13,926 bases of DNA. Source: an uncultured Collinsella sp. (GTDB lineage Bacteria; Actinomycetota; Coriobacteriia; Coriobacteriales; Coriobacteriaceae). This document shows, one piece after another, positions 6,440 through 12,988 of this stretch (position 1 is the stretch's first letter; every line of letters starts with the position of its first letter). The stretch spans positions 1-13,926 of the forward strand of contig CAAECF010000027.1 in NCBI GenBank assembly GCA_900754275.1, given 5' to 3'. The notes below the pieces were generated by a model that was given only the letters and a program-made list of their open reading frames with translations, had not been told where the DNA came from and searched no databases. A program made the position numbers and the translations under genes.

Positions 6440-7838
6440 GTGCAAAGCGACCTGTCCCCCTTGCGCCAACGCCGGGATTGTCGATGCTGCGGCCGCGGCG
6501 CGATATGAGGCGCGAAACCTCGCCCAGCAACACGCCGATCACCACACCCATGAGGATCGGCAACTTTGACATCTCGGCGGGCGAGCTGTTAAGCGGCACG
6601 ATTGTCGCAACAATCGAAAGCACGAGTTCTACCACCGGCACCGCAAGCGCTACCGCAAGCACCTTGCCCTCGAAGGGCGCGCGAAACACACGCGGGCGGT
6701 CGTCGTATTTACGCAGGCGCCAAAACGCCGGGAACATCGGGATATAGCTCATGAGCAGAAAGACGACGTTCATCGAGAAGAAGACCCAAAAGACGTCGGA
6801 ACCTTCACCCAGCGGAATCTGAAGTAGCAGCACCAAGCTGGCAAAACAACCGTTAATGAGTGCCGAGCCGTTGGGCATGCCGGTCTTCTTGGACACCAGC
6901 GCAAAGGGACGCGGCATGTTGCCATGGCGCGCGGCATAGCTCGCCACGTTGTTGACGCCAAAGCTCCAACAGATCATGTTGGCAAACAGCGTTACCAGAA
7001 AGGCCACGCCCACGACCATCGTCAGCGGGTGAGCGCGCCCCACCATGGCGGCAACCGCGTCCACAATGCCCGAATCGAGTGAAAGCTGCTCGGTGGGAAC
7101 CGCGGCTCCAATACCGATGCCACAGATAATGTAGATCGCCGCGATGGCAACGCCACCGGCGATAACCGCCTTGGGGATATCGCGCGATGGGTTCTTCATC
7201 GTGCTGGCAAAGGTCGCGACCACCTCAAAGCCCATAAAGTTGAATAGGATGATTGAAAGATACGTCAGTGAGTTAGTGTCTCCCAGATCGGGGACAAATG
7301 TCTTAAACGACATATCGTTGGCAAAGCCGTTGTTGCAGGCAAACCAGATGCCGATGATTCCCACCACGGCGGTAATGAGCACCTTGATGACGGCGCCGCC
7401 ATCCATGACCCAATCGGCCTCGGCCACCGGCTGCATTGCCATGACCGTGACGCCCCACACAAAGGCAAGCTCGATGGCAATTCGGACCCCAAGCGAAAAT
7501 TCGATGCCCCATACCGCATTGATGACACTGGGGAACATGCAGGCGATACTTGCCACCCACAGTGGAAAGTTGACCCAATAGCACCAGGAGCAGCGGGCGC
7601 CCCAACGGTCGCCCAAGCCCAGGCGAACCCAATCGTACAGGCCGCCCTCGGAATCGAACGCCGTACCGAGCTCGGCCACCACCAGGCCATAGGGAAGCAA
7701 AAACGTAATGATGAGGAAGATCCACCAGAAGAACTGCACGTTACCCATGGCAGATGCCGGAGCGGCCGCCTCGATGGTAAAGACAACGCAGATAACCGAG
7801 AGGATGACCTCGAACAGGGAGAACTTTTTACCTGCCAC
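6429..7838 (-). CDS. Second APC-family permease, AguD-like
   Basis: A 469-residue, roughly 12-helix amino acid/polyamine transporter of the APC superfamily. It is closely similar along its whole length to the AguD homologue at 10012-11451: both open with KK(F/L)S, then EAAAP(A)SA-type GN.QFFWWIFL, LLPYG(L/M)VVAELGT and FNFMGFEV, and both end in a charged tail. It is most likely an exchanger for agmatine, putrescine or a related cationic metabolite. The start is GTG at 7838 with GGGGGAG 7 bases upstream. It is the last gene of the minus-strand agu group but is separated from aguA by 600 bases of structured DNA, so it may be regulated separately. A small cysteine-rich ORF overlaps its first codons by 11 bases, and a terminator-like hairpin ends 20 bases before the start. 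Its exact substrate is uncertain. Confidence 0.88.
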   Translation of the reverse strand: MAGKKFSLFEVILSVICVVFTIEAAAPASAMGNVQFFWWIFLIITFLLPYGLVVAELGTAFDSEGGLYDWVRLGLGDRWGARCSWCYWVNFPLWVASIACMFPSVINAVWGIEFSLGVRIAIELAFVWGVTVMAMQPVAEADWVMDGGAVIKVLITAVVGIIGIWFACNNGFANDMSFKTFVPDLGDTNSLTYLSIILFNFMGFEVVATFASTMKNPSRDIPKAVIAGGVAIAAIYIICGIGIGAAVPTEQLSLDSGIVDAVAAMVGRAHPLTMVVGVAFLVTLFANMICWSFGVNNVASYAARHGNMPRPFALVSKKTGMPNGSALINGCFASLVLLLQIPLGEGSDVFWVFFSMNVVFLLMSYIPMFPAFWRLRKYDDRPRVFRAPFEGKVLAVALAVPVVELVLSIVATIVPLNSSPAEMSKLPILMGVVIGVLLGEVSRLISRRGRSIDNPGVGARGTGRFAPKQ

Positions 7839-8010
7839 GACACGCTCCCCCTACAGCAAAAAGGATGGCATCTGTACCGAAGGCGCAGCCCAAGGTAGGG
7901 TTGCAGGCCGCGTCACCGGTGCAGGTGCCATCCCAAAGAGAAGAGAGGATGCAATTGTTGGACCAACGCTCGCGGAACAGGCGCGTGTAGATAACGATAC
8001 GCTGGTACAT
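7828..8010 (-). CDS. Possible cysteine-rich small ORF overlapping the permease start
   Basis: A 60-codon ORF with ATG at 8010 and GGAG 5 bases upstream. Its TAA falls inside the permease gene (11-base overlap, different frame), a layout that allows translational coupling. Codon choice is GC-biased at third positions like the neighbours. The N-terminal half is basic and hydrophobic (MYQRIVIYTRLFRERW). The C-terminal half has five cysteines, at 20, 30, 36, 42 and 57; three of them are spaced C-x5-C-x5-C. I do not recognise a family. It could be a real small protein, a modified peptide precursor, or a regulatory leader ORF. No peptide-maturation enzyme lies in the window. It may also be chance. 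Confidence 0.35.
   Translation of the reverse strand: MYQRIVIYTRLFRERWSNNCILSSLWDGTCTGDAACNPTLGCAFGTDAILFAVGGACRGR
7858..7933 (-). terminator. Terminator-like hairpin just before the second permease
   Basis: 7863-7879 and 7917-7933 are a 17-bp inverted pair with two mismatches (perfect for the terminal 8 bp, GGATGGCA/TGCCATCC). On the minus strand the 3' arm runs directly into TTTTTGC, the form of an intrinsic terminator. It ends 20 bases before the permease GTG and lies wholly within the 60-codon ORF, so a translating ribosome would prevent it folding. This suggests an attenuator. On the plus strand the two mismatches become G-U pairs, so a plus-strand RNA would fold even better, but it has no T run. 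Confidence 0.5.
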
Positions 8011-8065
8011 AGATACTCCGATCAAAACGGCCGCGATTGCGACCGGAATCTTTTGGCAATTGAAG

Positions 8066-8134
8066 ACGCGTCTGACCTGGGATATTCAAGCGAACAATTG
8101 GCCTAACCCGCAATAAATCCCAGATCAGACGCGT
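8066..8134 (-). other. 18-bp hairpin in the permease leader
   Basis: 8066-8083 and 8117-8134 are inverted copies of an 18-base block beginning ACGCGTCTGA. The only difference is a U-G pair on the minus-strand RNA, so the stem is unbroken there. The loop is 33 bases. It lies upstream of the 60-codon ORF and has no T run, so it looks like leader structure or a DNA palindrome, not a terminator. Confidence 0.55.
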
Positions 8135-8150
8135 ACTCAATCAAAGAGGC

Positions 8151-8182
8151 GGGCACTCCGAAGTGGAGGCAACGGAGTGCCC
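8151..8182. other. Perfect 10-bp hairpin
   Basis: GGGCACTCCG (8151-8160) and CGGAGTGCCC (8173-8182) are perfectly complementary around a 12-base loop. It follows directly after the terminator at 8185-8277 on the minus strand. The bases after it (GCCTCTTTG) are a poor T tract, so termination by this hairpin alone is doubtful. Confidence 0.5.
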
Positions 8183-8184
8183 AA

Positions 8185-8277
8185 AGAAAAACCCAGCCGA
8201 CCAAGACATCGAATAAACCGACCATCAATGCCCCGAGATGGTCCGATTCACCGACCGTCCGATTGATCGGCTGGGTT
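8185..8277 (-). terminator. Terminator with long branched stem after aguA
   Basis: On the minus strand AACCCAGCCGA (8267-8277) pairs with TCGGCTGGGTT (8190-8200), followed by TTTCTTT. An inner helix ATCAAT/ATTGAT (8224-8229 with 8262-8267) and a small GGTC/GACC hairpin branch within it. A second copy of the upstream arm (AACCCAGCC, 8328-8336) could replace the first, which gives a switch-like choice. It ends the aguA transcript or controls read-through to the second permease. Confidence 0.5.
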
Positions 8278-8285
8278 CCCGAAGC

Positions 8286-8428
8286 ATCACGGCTCAGGAA
8301 GCCAGACGATTAAGCGTCTGCGTGATTGGCTGGGTTTCCGAGGTGCGGCAGATTGCCCTGAAAGAGGAGGGCATAGACCTTAAGGGTCATGCCCGACGAT
8401 TGAAGGGCAAGGTGCCGTGCCTCGGGAA
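8286..8428 (-). other. Compact structured RNA candidate after aguA
   Basis: Two modules abut. 8286-8326 is a perfect three-way junction: ATCACG/CGTGAT closes two hairpins, GCT-AGC and CAGACG-CGTCTG, with no unpaired base at the junction. 8338-8425 is a long interrupted hairpin whose helices are 8338-8343/8420-8425, 8345-8350/8413-8418, 8353-8359/8404-8410 and 8369-8379/8385-8394, separated by internal loops of similar size on both sides. The pairings are seen; a riboswitch or attenuator role is inference. It matches no riboswitch class I know. I assign it to the minus strand only because the adjacent terminator reads that way. Confidence 0.45.
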
Positions 8429-8437
8429 GACAGACAA

Positions 8438-9643
8438 TTACGCGGACGGCTCCTGCTGAGTAATGCAGTGGATGTTGCCGCCACCGAAGACGACCTGCTC
8501 GGACTGAACGCCGACGCACTTGTAGACGCCCTCGCCCCAGACCTCGTCGTAGATCTTCTGGAGCGTGTCGACGGCCAGCTGGTCGTTCTCGTCGCCGTAC
8601 TGCGGGACGATAACGCCGTGGTTGGTCACGAGGTAGTTCATGTAGGAGGCGATCAGCGGCTCGTCGGGGACGCGCGGCTCGGCGTTCTCGTCGGCGTCGA
8701 TGGTGTCGCAGGAAGCCTGGTCCATGAACAGCGGGTTCACGGGCATGCAGAGCTTGTAGACCTTCATCTTGCGGCCCTTGGCGTCGACGGCGTTGGAGAG
8801 GGTCTCGTAGGCAGCGTGGCACTGCTCGTAGAACGGATACTCGGGATCGTCGGTCCAAATGCAGGCCATGACGCCCGGCGCGATGAACGTGGCGACGTCG
8901 TCGATGTGGCCGTTGGTCTCCTCGGGGTCGATGCCCTCCTTGACCCAGATGACCTTCTCGACACCCAGGTAATCCTTGAGGTGCTCGTCCATGTAGGCGC
9001 GAAGCTCCTCGCTCCAGGGCTCAAACTTCTTGTGGTACTTGGGCCAGATGGACTCGGGATCCTCTTCCTCCTCCAGAACCGCAGAGCAGGTGCGGCCCGG
9101 GGAAAGCAGGCACTGGTCGGTCACGACAAGGGTGCCCTCGCCGTCGACGGTGATGGAGCCGCCCTCGAGGATCATGTCATCGGGACGATAGCGGCGGCAG
9201 CCGGAGAGCTCAGCCATCTTGAGGGCGATCTGCTCGTCCTTGTCCCACGGGAAGTACAGGCCGTCGACGAGGCCGCCGTAGGCGTTGAAGTGCCAGTGGT
9301 TGGCGCGCTTCTCGCCCTTGCCGTTGATGACATAGGTGGCGGCAGTGTCGCGGAACCAGGCGTCGTCGGTGGTCATCTCGATGACGGTGACGTTCTCGTC
9401 GTTCTCGAAGACGGCCTTGCAGTTGGCGTAGTCGACCTGGTTGGCGCACATATAGACCGGGGTGAACTCGGAGATGGCGCGGGCGATGGCGGCATACTGC
9501 TTCTGGGCCGGCTTGGCGCCGTGGGCCCAGGTGTCGGTGCGGTGGGGCCAGCCCATCCACACGCGATCCTGCGGGGCGAACTCGGCGGGCATGAAGAAGC
9601 CGTCGGCCTTGGGGGTGGACTCGGACTCGGTGATCGTACGCAT
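8438..9643 (-). CDS. aguA: Agmatine deiminase (agmatine iminohydrolase)
   Basis: Converts agmatine to N-carbamoylputrescine and ammonia in the cytoplasm, the first chemical step of the agmatine deiminase pathway. The 401-residue product has the guanidine-modifying enzyme fold signatures: MPAEFAPQDRVWMGWPHR near 18-35, DDAWFRDT at 93-100, LEGGS with E160, the catalytic HID (H246, D248) and GGGNIHCITQQ with the nucleophile C393. The start at 9643 has GGAGGAAA about 6 bases upstream; a longer reading from 9808 would cross hairpins and is rejected. It lies between the antiporter gene aguD and a second permease. Two features are unusual: the common RDTGPT reads RDTAAT, and an acidic insertion at about 183-210 makes it some 30 residues longer than typical relatives. 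All catalytic residues are present, so activity is expected. Confidence 0.93.
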   Translation of the reverse strand: MRTITESESTPKADGFFMPAEFAPQDRVWMGWPHRTDTWAHGAKPAQKQYAAIARAISEFTPVYMCANQVDYANCKAVFENDENVTVIEMTTDDAWFRDTAATYVINGKGEKRANHWHFNAYGGLVDGLYFPWDKDEQIALKMAELSGCRRYRPDDMILEGGSITVDGEGTLVVTDQCLLSPGRTCSAVLEEEEDPESIWPKYHKKFEPWSEELRAYMDEHLKDYLGVEKVIWVKEGIDPEETNGHIDDVATFIAPGVMACIWTDDPEYPFYEQCHAAYETLSNAVDAKGRKMKVYKLCMPVNPLFMDQASCDTIDADENAEPRVPDEPLIASYMNYLVTNHGVIVPQYGDENDQLAVDTLQKIYDEVWGEGVYKCVGVQSEQVVFGGGNIHCITQQEPSA

Positions 9644-9673
9644 AAGATTTCCTCCAAATCGAACGATCGCTTG

Positions 9674-9879
9674 CTGCGGGCGGGTTACCCGCAGCCTAAA
9701 ACCAAGAGATGGTAGGCGCCCGTTCCCCGGCAAAGGTCGGGGCGCCCGGTGCCGGTTTTCACGGAATCGCACCGGCAAGCGACGACGTAACCAAGTGCGC
9801 GGAGACAAAACGCACGAAGGATACGGAAGAGAGATTGGGGTGGGCGGTGGTTACCGGAGCTATCGCTCACACCCACCCC
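9674..9879 (-). other. Series of hairpins in the aguD-aguA gap
   Basis: The 368-base gap holds no convincing gene but several strong inverted repeats: CTGCGGG/CCCGCAG (9674-9694), a GGCG..CCCCG/CGGGG..CGCC hairpin (9715-9746), GCCGGT/ACCGGC (9751-9776) and GGGGTGGG/CCCACCCC (9837-9879, enclosing GAGC-gata-GCTC). They would form a strongly folded 5' leader of aguA. The hairpin nearest aguA ends 30 bases before its start codon. Confidence 0.5.
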
Positions 9880-9890
9880 GGGGGAATGGT

Positions 9891-9952
9891 TATCAAAACT
9901 GTCGCTTGGGCACGCCTCCGAAGAGGCTAGAGTGCCCGGAGTCGGGAGCGAC
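9891..9952 (-). terminator. Terminator after aguD
   Basis: On the minus strand three stacked helices (GTCGCT/AGCGAC, GGGCAC/GTGCCC, GCCTC/GAGGC) close on a stable UUCG tetraloop and are followed by AGTTTTGAT. It lies about 60 bases after the aguD stop codon. A short T run suggests partial termination that lowers, rather than blocks, read-through to aguA. Confidence 0.65.
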
Positions 9953-10011
9953 AAGCCCGACGAAGCGCGCGTTGGTACACGAGGAGGGTTGGAGCCCCAG
10001 AACCGGGTGCT

Positions 10012-11451
10012 CTAGTTCTCCTCGGCCTCGGCGGCCTCCTCAGCGAGACGCTGGGCTGCGAGCTCAGGGGTCAGACCCTTGTACTCGGTCTCGCGGCCCT
10101 TAGCGCTGACGACGCGGACGACCTCGCCGATGAGCACGAGCACGATGAAGATAACGATCATCGGGAGCTTGTCGCCAATCTCGGCGGCGGAGAACGGCAC
10201 CAGCGTTGCGACGATGGCCAGGACCAGCTCGATGCAGGGGATAGCCAGCATGACCTTCATCATGGCGCCCTTAAACGGGAACGTGAAGATGCGCTCGCGG
10301 TTGGGGTCGTTCTTACGAAGGTTGAGGAACGCCGGGAACATCGGGATATAGGTGAGCAGCAGGAAGACGACGGAGGTGCCGAAGAGCATCCAGAAAACAC
10401 CGTTGGAGATGGCGTCGATGGGAACCAGCTGCAGGCACAGCACCAGGGAGGCAACGATGGCGTTGACCAGGTTGGCGCCGTTGGGCATATCGTCATCCGA
10501 GATCATCGAGGCGAAGACCTTGGGCATGTTGCCGTGCTCGGCGGCGTAGCGAGCGACGGAGTTAACGCCGAAGGACCAGGCGGCCATGTTGGCGAACAGG
10601 GTGATCAGGAAGGCGATGCAGATGACCTTGAAGATCATGGAGTCGCCCACCATGGTCTGGACTGCGACAATCATGCCATAGTCGGGGTCGATGGAATCGG
10701 CCGGCACAGCAGCGCCGATGCCAAAGCCAGCGAACAGGTAGATCACGGCGATGGACAGGCCACCGACGATGATAGCCTTGGGGATATCGCGAGCGGGATC
10801 GGCCATGTCGTCGGTCATGGTGCAGATGACCTCGAAGCCCATGAAGTTAAAGATGATGATCGACAGGTAGCCGAGAGCGTTGGTGTTGGTGAGCTCGGGC
10901 AGGAAGGTGGCAGCGGACATGTCGTTCGCAAAACCGTTCTCCATGGCATACCAAATGCCCAAAGCGCCAACGATAACGGCGACGGCGACCTTGATGATGG
11001 CGCCACCGTTAAGGACCCACTCGGAGTCGGCCGCCTTGGAGCGACCCATGAGGTAGACGATCCACACAAAGGCAAGATCGATACCCATCTTGGCGATCAA
11101 GTTGAACTCGACGCCAAAGACCATGCCCAAAATGTCGGGGAACATGGTAGCCAGCGAGGCGATCCACAGCGGGTAGTTGACCCAGTAGTAGTACGAGATG
11201 CGGGCGCCCCATTTGTCGCCCAGGCCATCGCGTACCCAGTCGTAAATGCCGCCCTCGCCGTCATAGGTGGTACCGAGCTCGGCGACAACCATGCCGTAGG
11301 GAAGCAGGAAGGTCAGGATCAGGAAGATCCACCAGAAGAACTGCTGGTTGCCAATGGCAGCAGCAGGAGCGGCGGCCTCGCAAACGAAGACGACGCAGAT
11401 GATGGTCGAAATGACCGTCAAGAAGGAAAGCTTTTTCTTTCCGTCGCTCAT
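10012..11451 (-). CDS. aguD: Agmatine/putrescine antiporter (APC superfamily)
   Basis: A 479-residue membrane transporter of the APC superfamily, with about 12 hydrophobic segments and an acidic C-terminal tail ending EEAAEAEEN. Its family signatures include EAAAPAAAIGNQQFFWW near 24-40, LLPYGMVVAELGTTYDGEGGIYDWV and FNFMGFEV near 200. Its place between ptcA and aguA gives the same B-D-A order as the agu operons of Lactococcus, Streptococcus and Enterococcus, where AguD exchanges external agmatine for internal putrescine. Substrate assignment rests on that context. ATG at 11451 has AAGGAG 7 bases before it. It follows ptcA after 133 bases that contain two hairpins. The permease at 6429 is a close paralogue, and either one could in principle be the true agmatine carrier. 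Confidence 0.85.
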   Translation of the reverse strand: MSDGKKKLSFLTVISTIICVVFVCEAAAPAAAIGNQQFFWWIFLILTFLLPYGMVVAELGTTYDGEGGIYDWVRDGLGDKWGARISYYYWVNYPLWIASLATMFPDILGMVFGVEFNLIAKMGIDLAFVWIVYLMGRSKAADSEWVLNGGAIIKVAVAVIVGALGIWYAMENGFANDMSAATFLPELTNTNALGYLSIIIFNFMGFEVICTMTDDMADPARDIPKAIIVGGLSIAVIYLFAGFGIGAAVPADSIDPDYGMIVAVQTMVGDSMIFKVICIAFLITLFANMAAWSFGVNSVARYAAEHGNMPKVFASMISDDDMPNGANLVNAIVASLVLCLQLVPIDAISNGVFWMLFGTSVVFLLLTYIPMFPAFLNLRKNDPNRERIFTFPFKGAMMKVMLAIPCIELVLAIVATLVPFSAAEIGDKLPMIVIFIVLVLIGEVVRVVSAKGRETEYKGLTPELAAQRLAEEAAEAEEN

Positions 11452-11482
11452 GATGAGCTCCTTCGCTCAGTCTTGGACAGAT

Positions 11483-11558
11483 CCGAGGCCCTAAGGTATT
11501 AAGGCAATTGCTTGGGCCTCGGTGAGCGGGCGACAGGAGACGAGCATCCGCCGCCCGC
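11483..11558 (-). other. Two hairpins in the ptcA-aguD gap
   Basis: CCGAGGCCC/GGGCCTCGG (11483-11491 with 11514-11522, perfect 9 bp) and GCGGGCG/CGCCCGC (11526-11532 with 11552-11558, perfect 7 bp) fill the 133-base gap. Neither has a T run on the minus strand. They may protect or separate transcript segments rather than end transcription. Confidence 0.5.
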
Positions 11559-11584
11559 AAACGTGCTTTTAGAAGCCTTGAGGC

Positions 11585-12658
11585 TTAGAGCTGCTCGAGA
11601 GCCTCGAGAGCGGCGTGGAGCTCAGCCTTGGCGGAGTACTCGACGCCCTCGTCGTTGAGCGGGGTGCGCTTGCCCAGGGCGGCAAGGAGAGCACGGATGG
11701 AGTGCTTGCGGTTCTCGGCCTCGACCCAGCACAGGGAGCGCTCGGGATCGTCCATGACCTCGTCGACGACCTCCTCGTTGCGGGTGGCCGGCAGGCAGTG
11801 CATGAACTTGGAGTTGGGACCGGCGAAGTTCATCATGTCCATGGTGACCTGATACTTGGGATAGAACACGTCCATGTAGTTCTCGCCCGAGACCTCCTCG
11901 TCGTACAGGCCATACCACACGTCGGTGTAGATGAAGTCGGCGCCCTTGATGCACTCGATGTCGTCGGAGATGACGACCGAGCCGCCGGAGACCTTGCAGT
12001 TCTCCTCGGCAATGGCCATCATCTGCTTGCCGAACTCGGCGCGCTCCTCGACGGTGCCGACGTGCAGGCCGCCGTCGGGGATCTGGTGGCCCTTAGGTCC
12101 AAACTGGACGAACTTCATGCCGACCTTGGAGGCGATGAACATGAGGGAGACGCAGACCTGGGTGGCGTCGCCGATGAAGGCCAGGGTGCAGTCCTCGATC
12201 TTCTTGCCCTCGGGGAGGTTCTCGAGCATGGTCATGAGGTCGCCCATCTCCTGCGTGGGGTGGTTGAACTCGGACATGCCGTTGATGACGGGCACGGCAG
12301 AGCCCTCGGCGAGGCCGACGACGTCCTTGTGACGGTCAACGCGAGCCATCATGATGTCGAGCAGCGAGCCCATAACGCGAGCGGTGTCGCCCAGGGACTC
12401 GTGACCGCCGAGCTGGATGGTGCCAGGGCCATAGAACTGAGCATGGCCGCCGAGGTCGGTCATAGCGGTCTCGAAGGAAAGACGAGTGCGGGTGGAGACC
12501 TGCTGGAAGATCATGCCAAGGCTCTTGTTGCGGAGCAGGTGCGGATAATAACCGTCAACCTTGATGGCCTTCTTCATTGCCAGGCCAAGATCCTCGATAG
12601 CCAGGATCTGCTCTTTGGTGAAGTCGTTGGTGTCGATGAAATCCTTAGGCAGTGCCAT
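11585..12658 (-). CDS. ptcA: Putrescine carbamoyltransferase
   Basis: Also called aguB. It phosphorolyses N-carbamoylputrescine to putrescine and carbamoyl phosphate. The 357-residue protein is an aspartate/ornithine carbamoyltransferase relative, with the carbamoyl-phosphate motif STRTR at 55-59, HPTQ at 133-136 and HCLP at 287-290. It is assigned to putrescine rather than ornithine because it carries DVWYGLY at 246-252 and FYPKYQV at 265-271, and it lines up throughout with the enterococcal enzyme as I remember it. The agu neighbours agree. The C-terminal tail (NDEGVEYSAKAELHAALEAL) fits the extra helix known in this subfamily. ATG at 12658 has AAAGGAAA upstream; the ATG at 12739 in the leader is rejected. 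It is the first gene of the agu operon, divergent from a LuxR regulator. Confidence 0.93.
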   Translation of the reverse strand: MALPKDFIDTNDFTKEQILAIEDLGLAMKKAIKVDGYYPHLLRNKSLGMIFQQVSTRTRLSFETAMTDLGGHAQFYGPGTIQLGGHESLGDTARVMGSLLDIMMARVDRHKDVVGLAEGSAVPVINGMSEFNHPTQEMGDLMTMLENLPEGKKIEDCTLAFIGDATQVCVSLMFIASKVGMKFVQFGPKGHQIPDGGLHVGTVEERAEFGKQMMAIAEENCKVSGGSVVISDDIECIKGADFIYTDVWYGLYDEEVSGENYMDVFYPKYQVTMDMMNFAGPNSKFMHCLPATRNEEVVDEVMDDPERSLCWVEAENRKHSIRALLAALGKRTPLNDEGVEYSAKAELHAALEALEQL

Positions 12659-12782
12659 GTCGATTTCCTTTCCGCCGGTCTTGCCGACTATTACTATGAG
12701 GCGCTCGAACATCACGCCTCTTGTTGACAAGACCATCATTCACCCGTATGCAATTTTTACCTAGTTTATTCGGGATTAAAGA

Positions 12783-12870
12783 CCGTTCACGGAGTTACAC
12801 CCTCTCTAATCCAATATAAACCCGCAGGTCAAGAGTTTACAGGGGGTTTACTATCTAGAACCGTGAACGG
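12783..12870. promoter_or_regulatory. Divergent control region with paired dyad operators
   Basis: CCGTTCACGG (12783-12792) and CCGTGAACGG (12861-12870) are exact reverse complements, and each is itself a CCGT-2-ACGG dyad. They lie 78 bp apart. Between them are TAAACCC (12817-12823) with inverted GGGTTTA (12844-12850), and GTTTAC twice, 11 bp apart (12835, 12846). The region separates ptcA (minus) from the LuxR gene (plus), where AguR sites lie in lactic acid bacteria. TTGACC on the minus strand (12834-12829) is a possible -35 without a convincing -10. Nothing else is seen in 12659-12988. Confidence 0.55.
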
Positions 12871-12988
12871 TATGCGGCTATCCTATATATCGGTGCCTAA
12901 TCCGCGGTGAAACGACCGGCTGGGGCATATATACCCAAGGGATTATATGGGGCCCAAACACAGATCAAATGAGACGGGACGGTGACAG

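Noticed and set aside
7913..8140. 75-codon minus-strand ORF in the permease leader
   Set aside because: No ribosome site, arginine-rich composition, and it crosses the 18-bp hairpin; the 60-codon ORF in another frame is better supported.
7840..8437. Known riboswitch (lysine, T-box, cobalamin or guanidine class)
   Set aside because: I looked for the conserved cores (L-box GGTGC..AGTA, T-box GGTGGNACCGCG, ykkC motifs) and found no convincing match on either strand, so the element is left unclassified.
8417..9715. 432-codon plus-strand ORF opposite aguA
   Set aside because: It is antisense to a gene with all its catalytic motifs. The translation is a low-complexity string rich in V, L, G, D and H, an artefact of GC-rich third positions, with no family resemblance.
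11585..12658. Ornithine carbamoyltransferase (argF)
   Set aside because: The DVWYGLY and FYPKYQV segments and the agu gene neighbours point to the putrescine enzyme.
10534..12727. Long plus-strand ORFs opposite aguD (322 codons) and ptcA (370 codons)
   Set aside because: Same artefact: biased composition and complete overlap with well-supported genes on the other strand.
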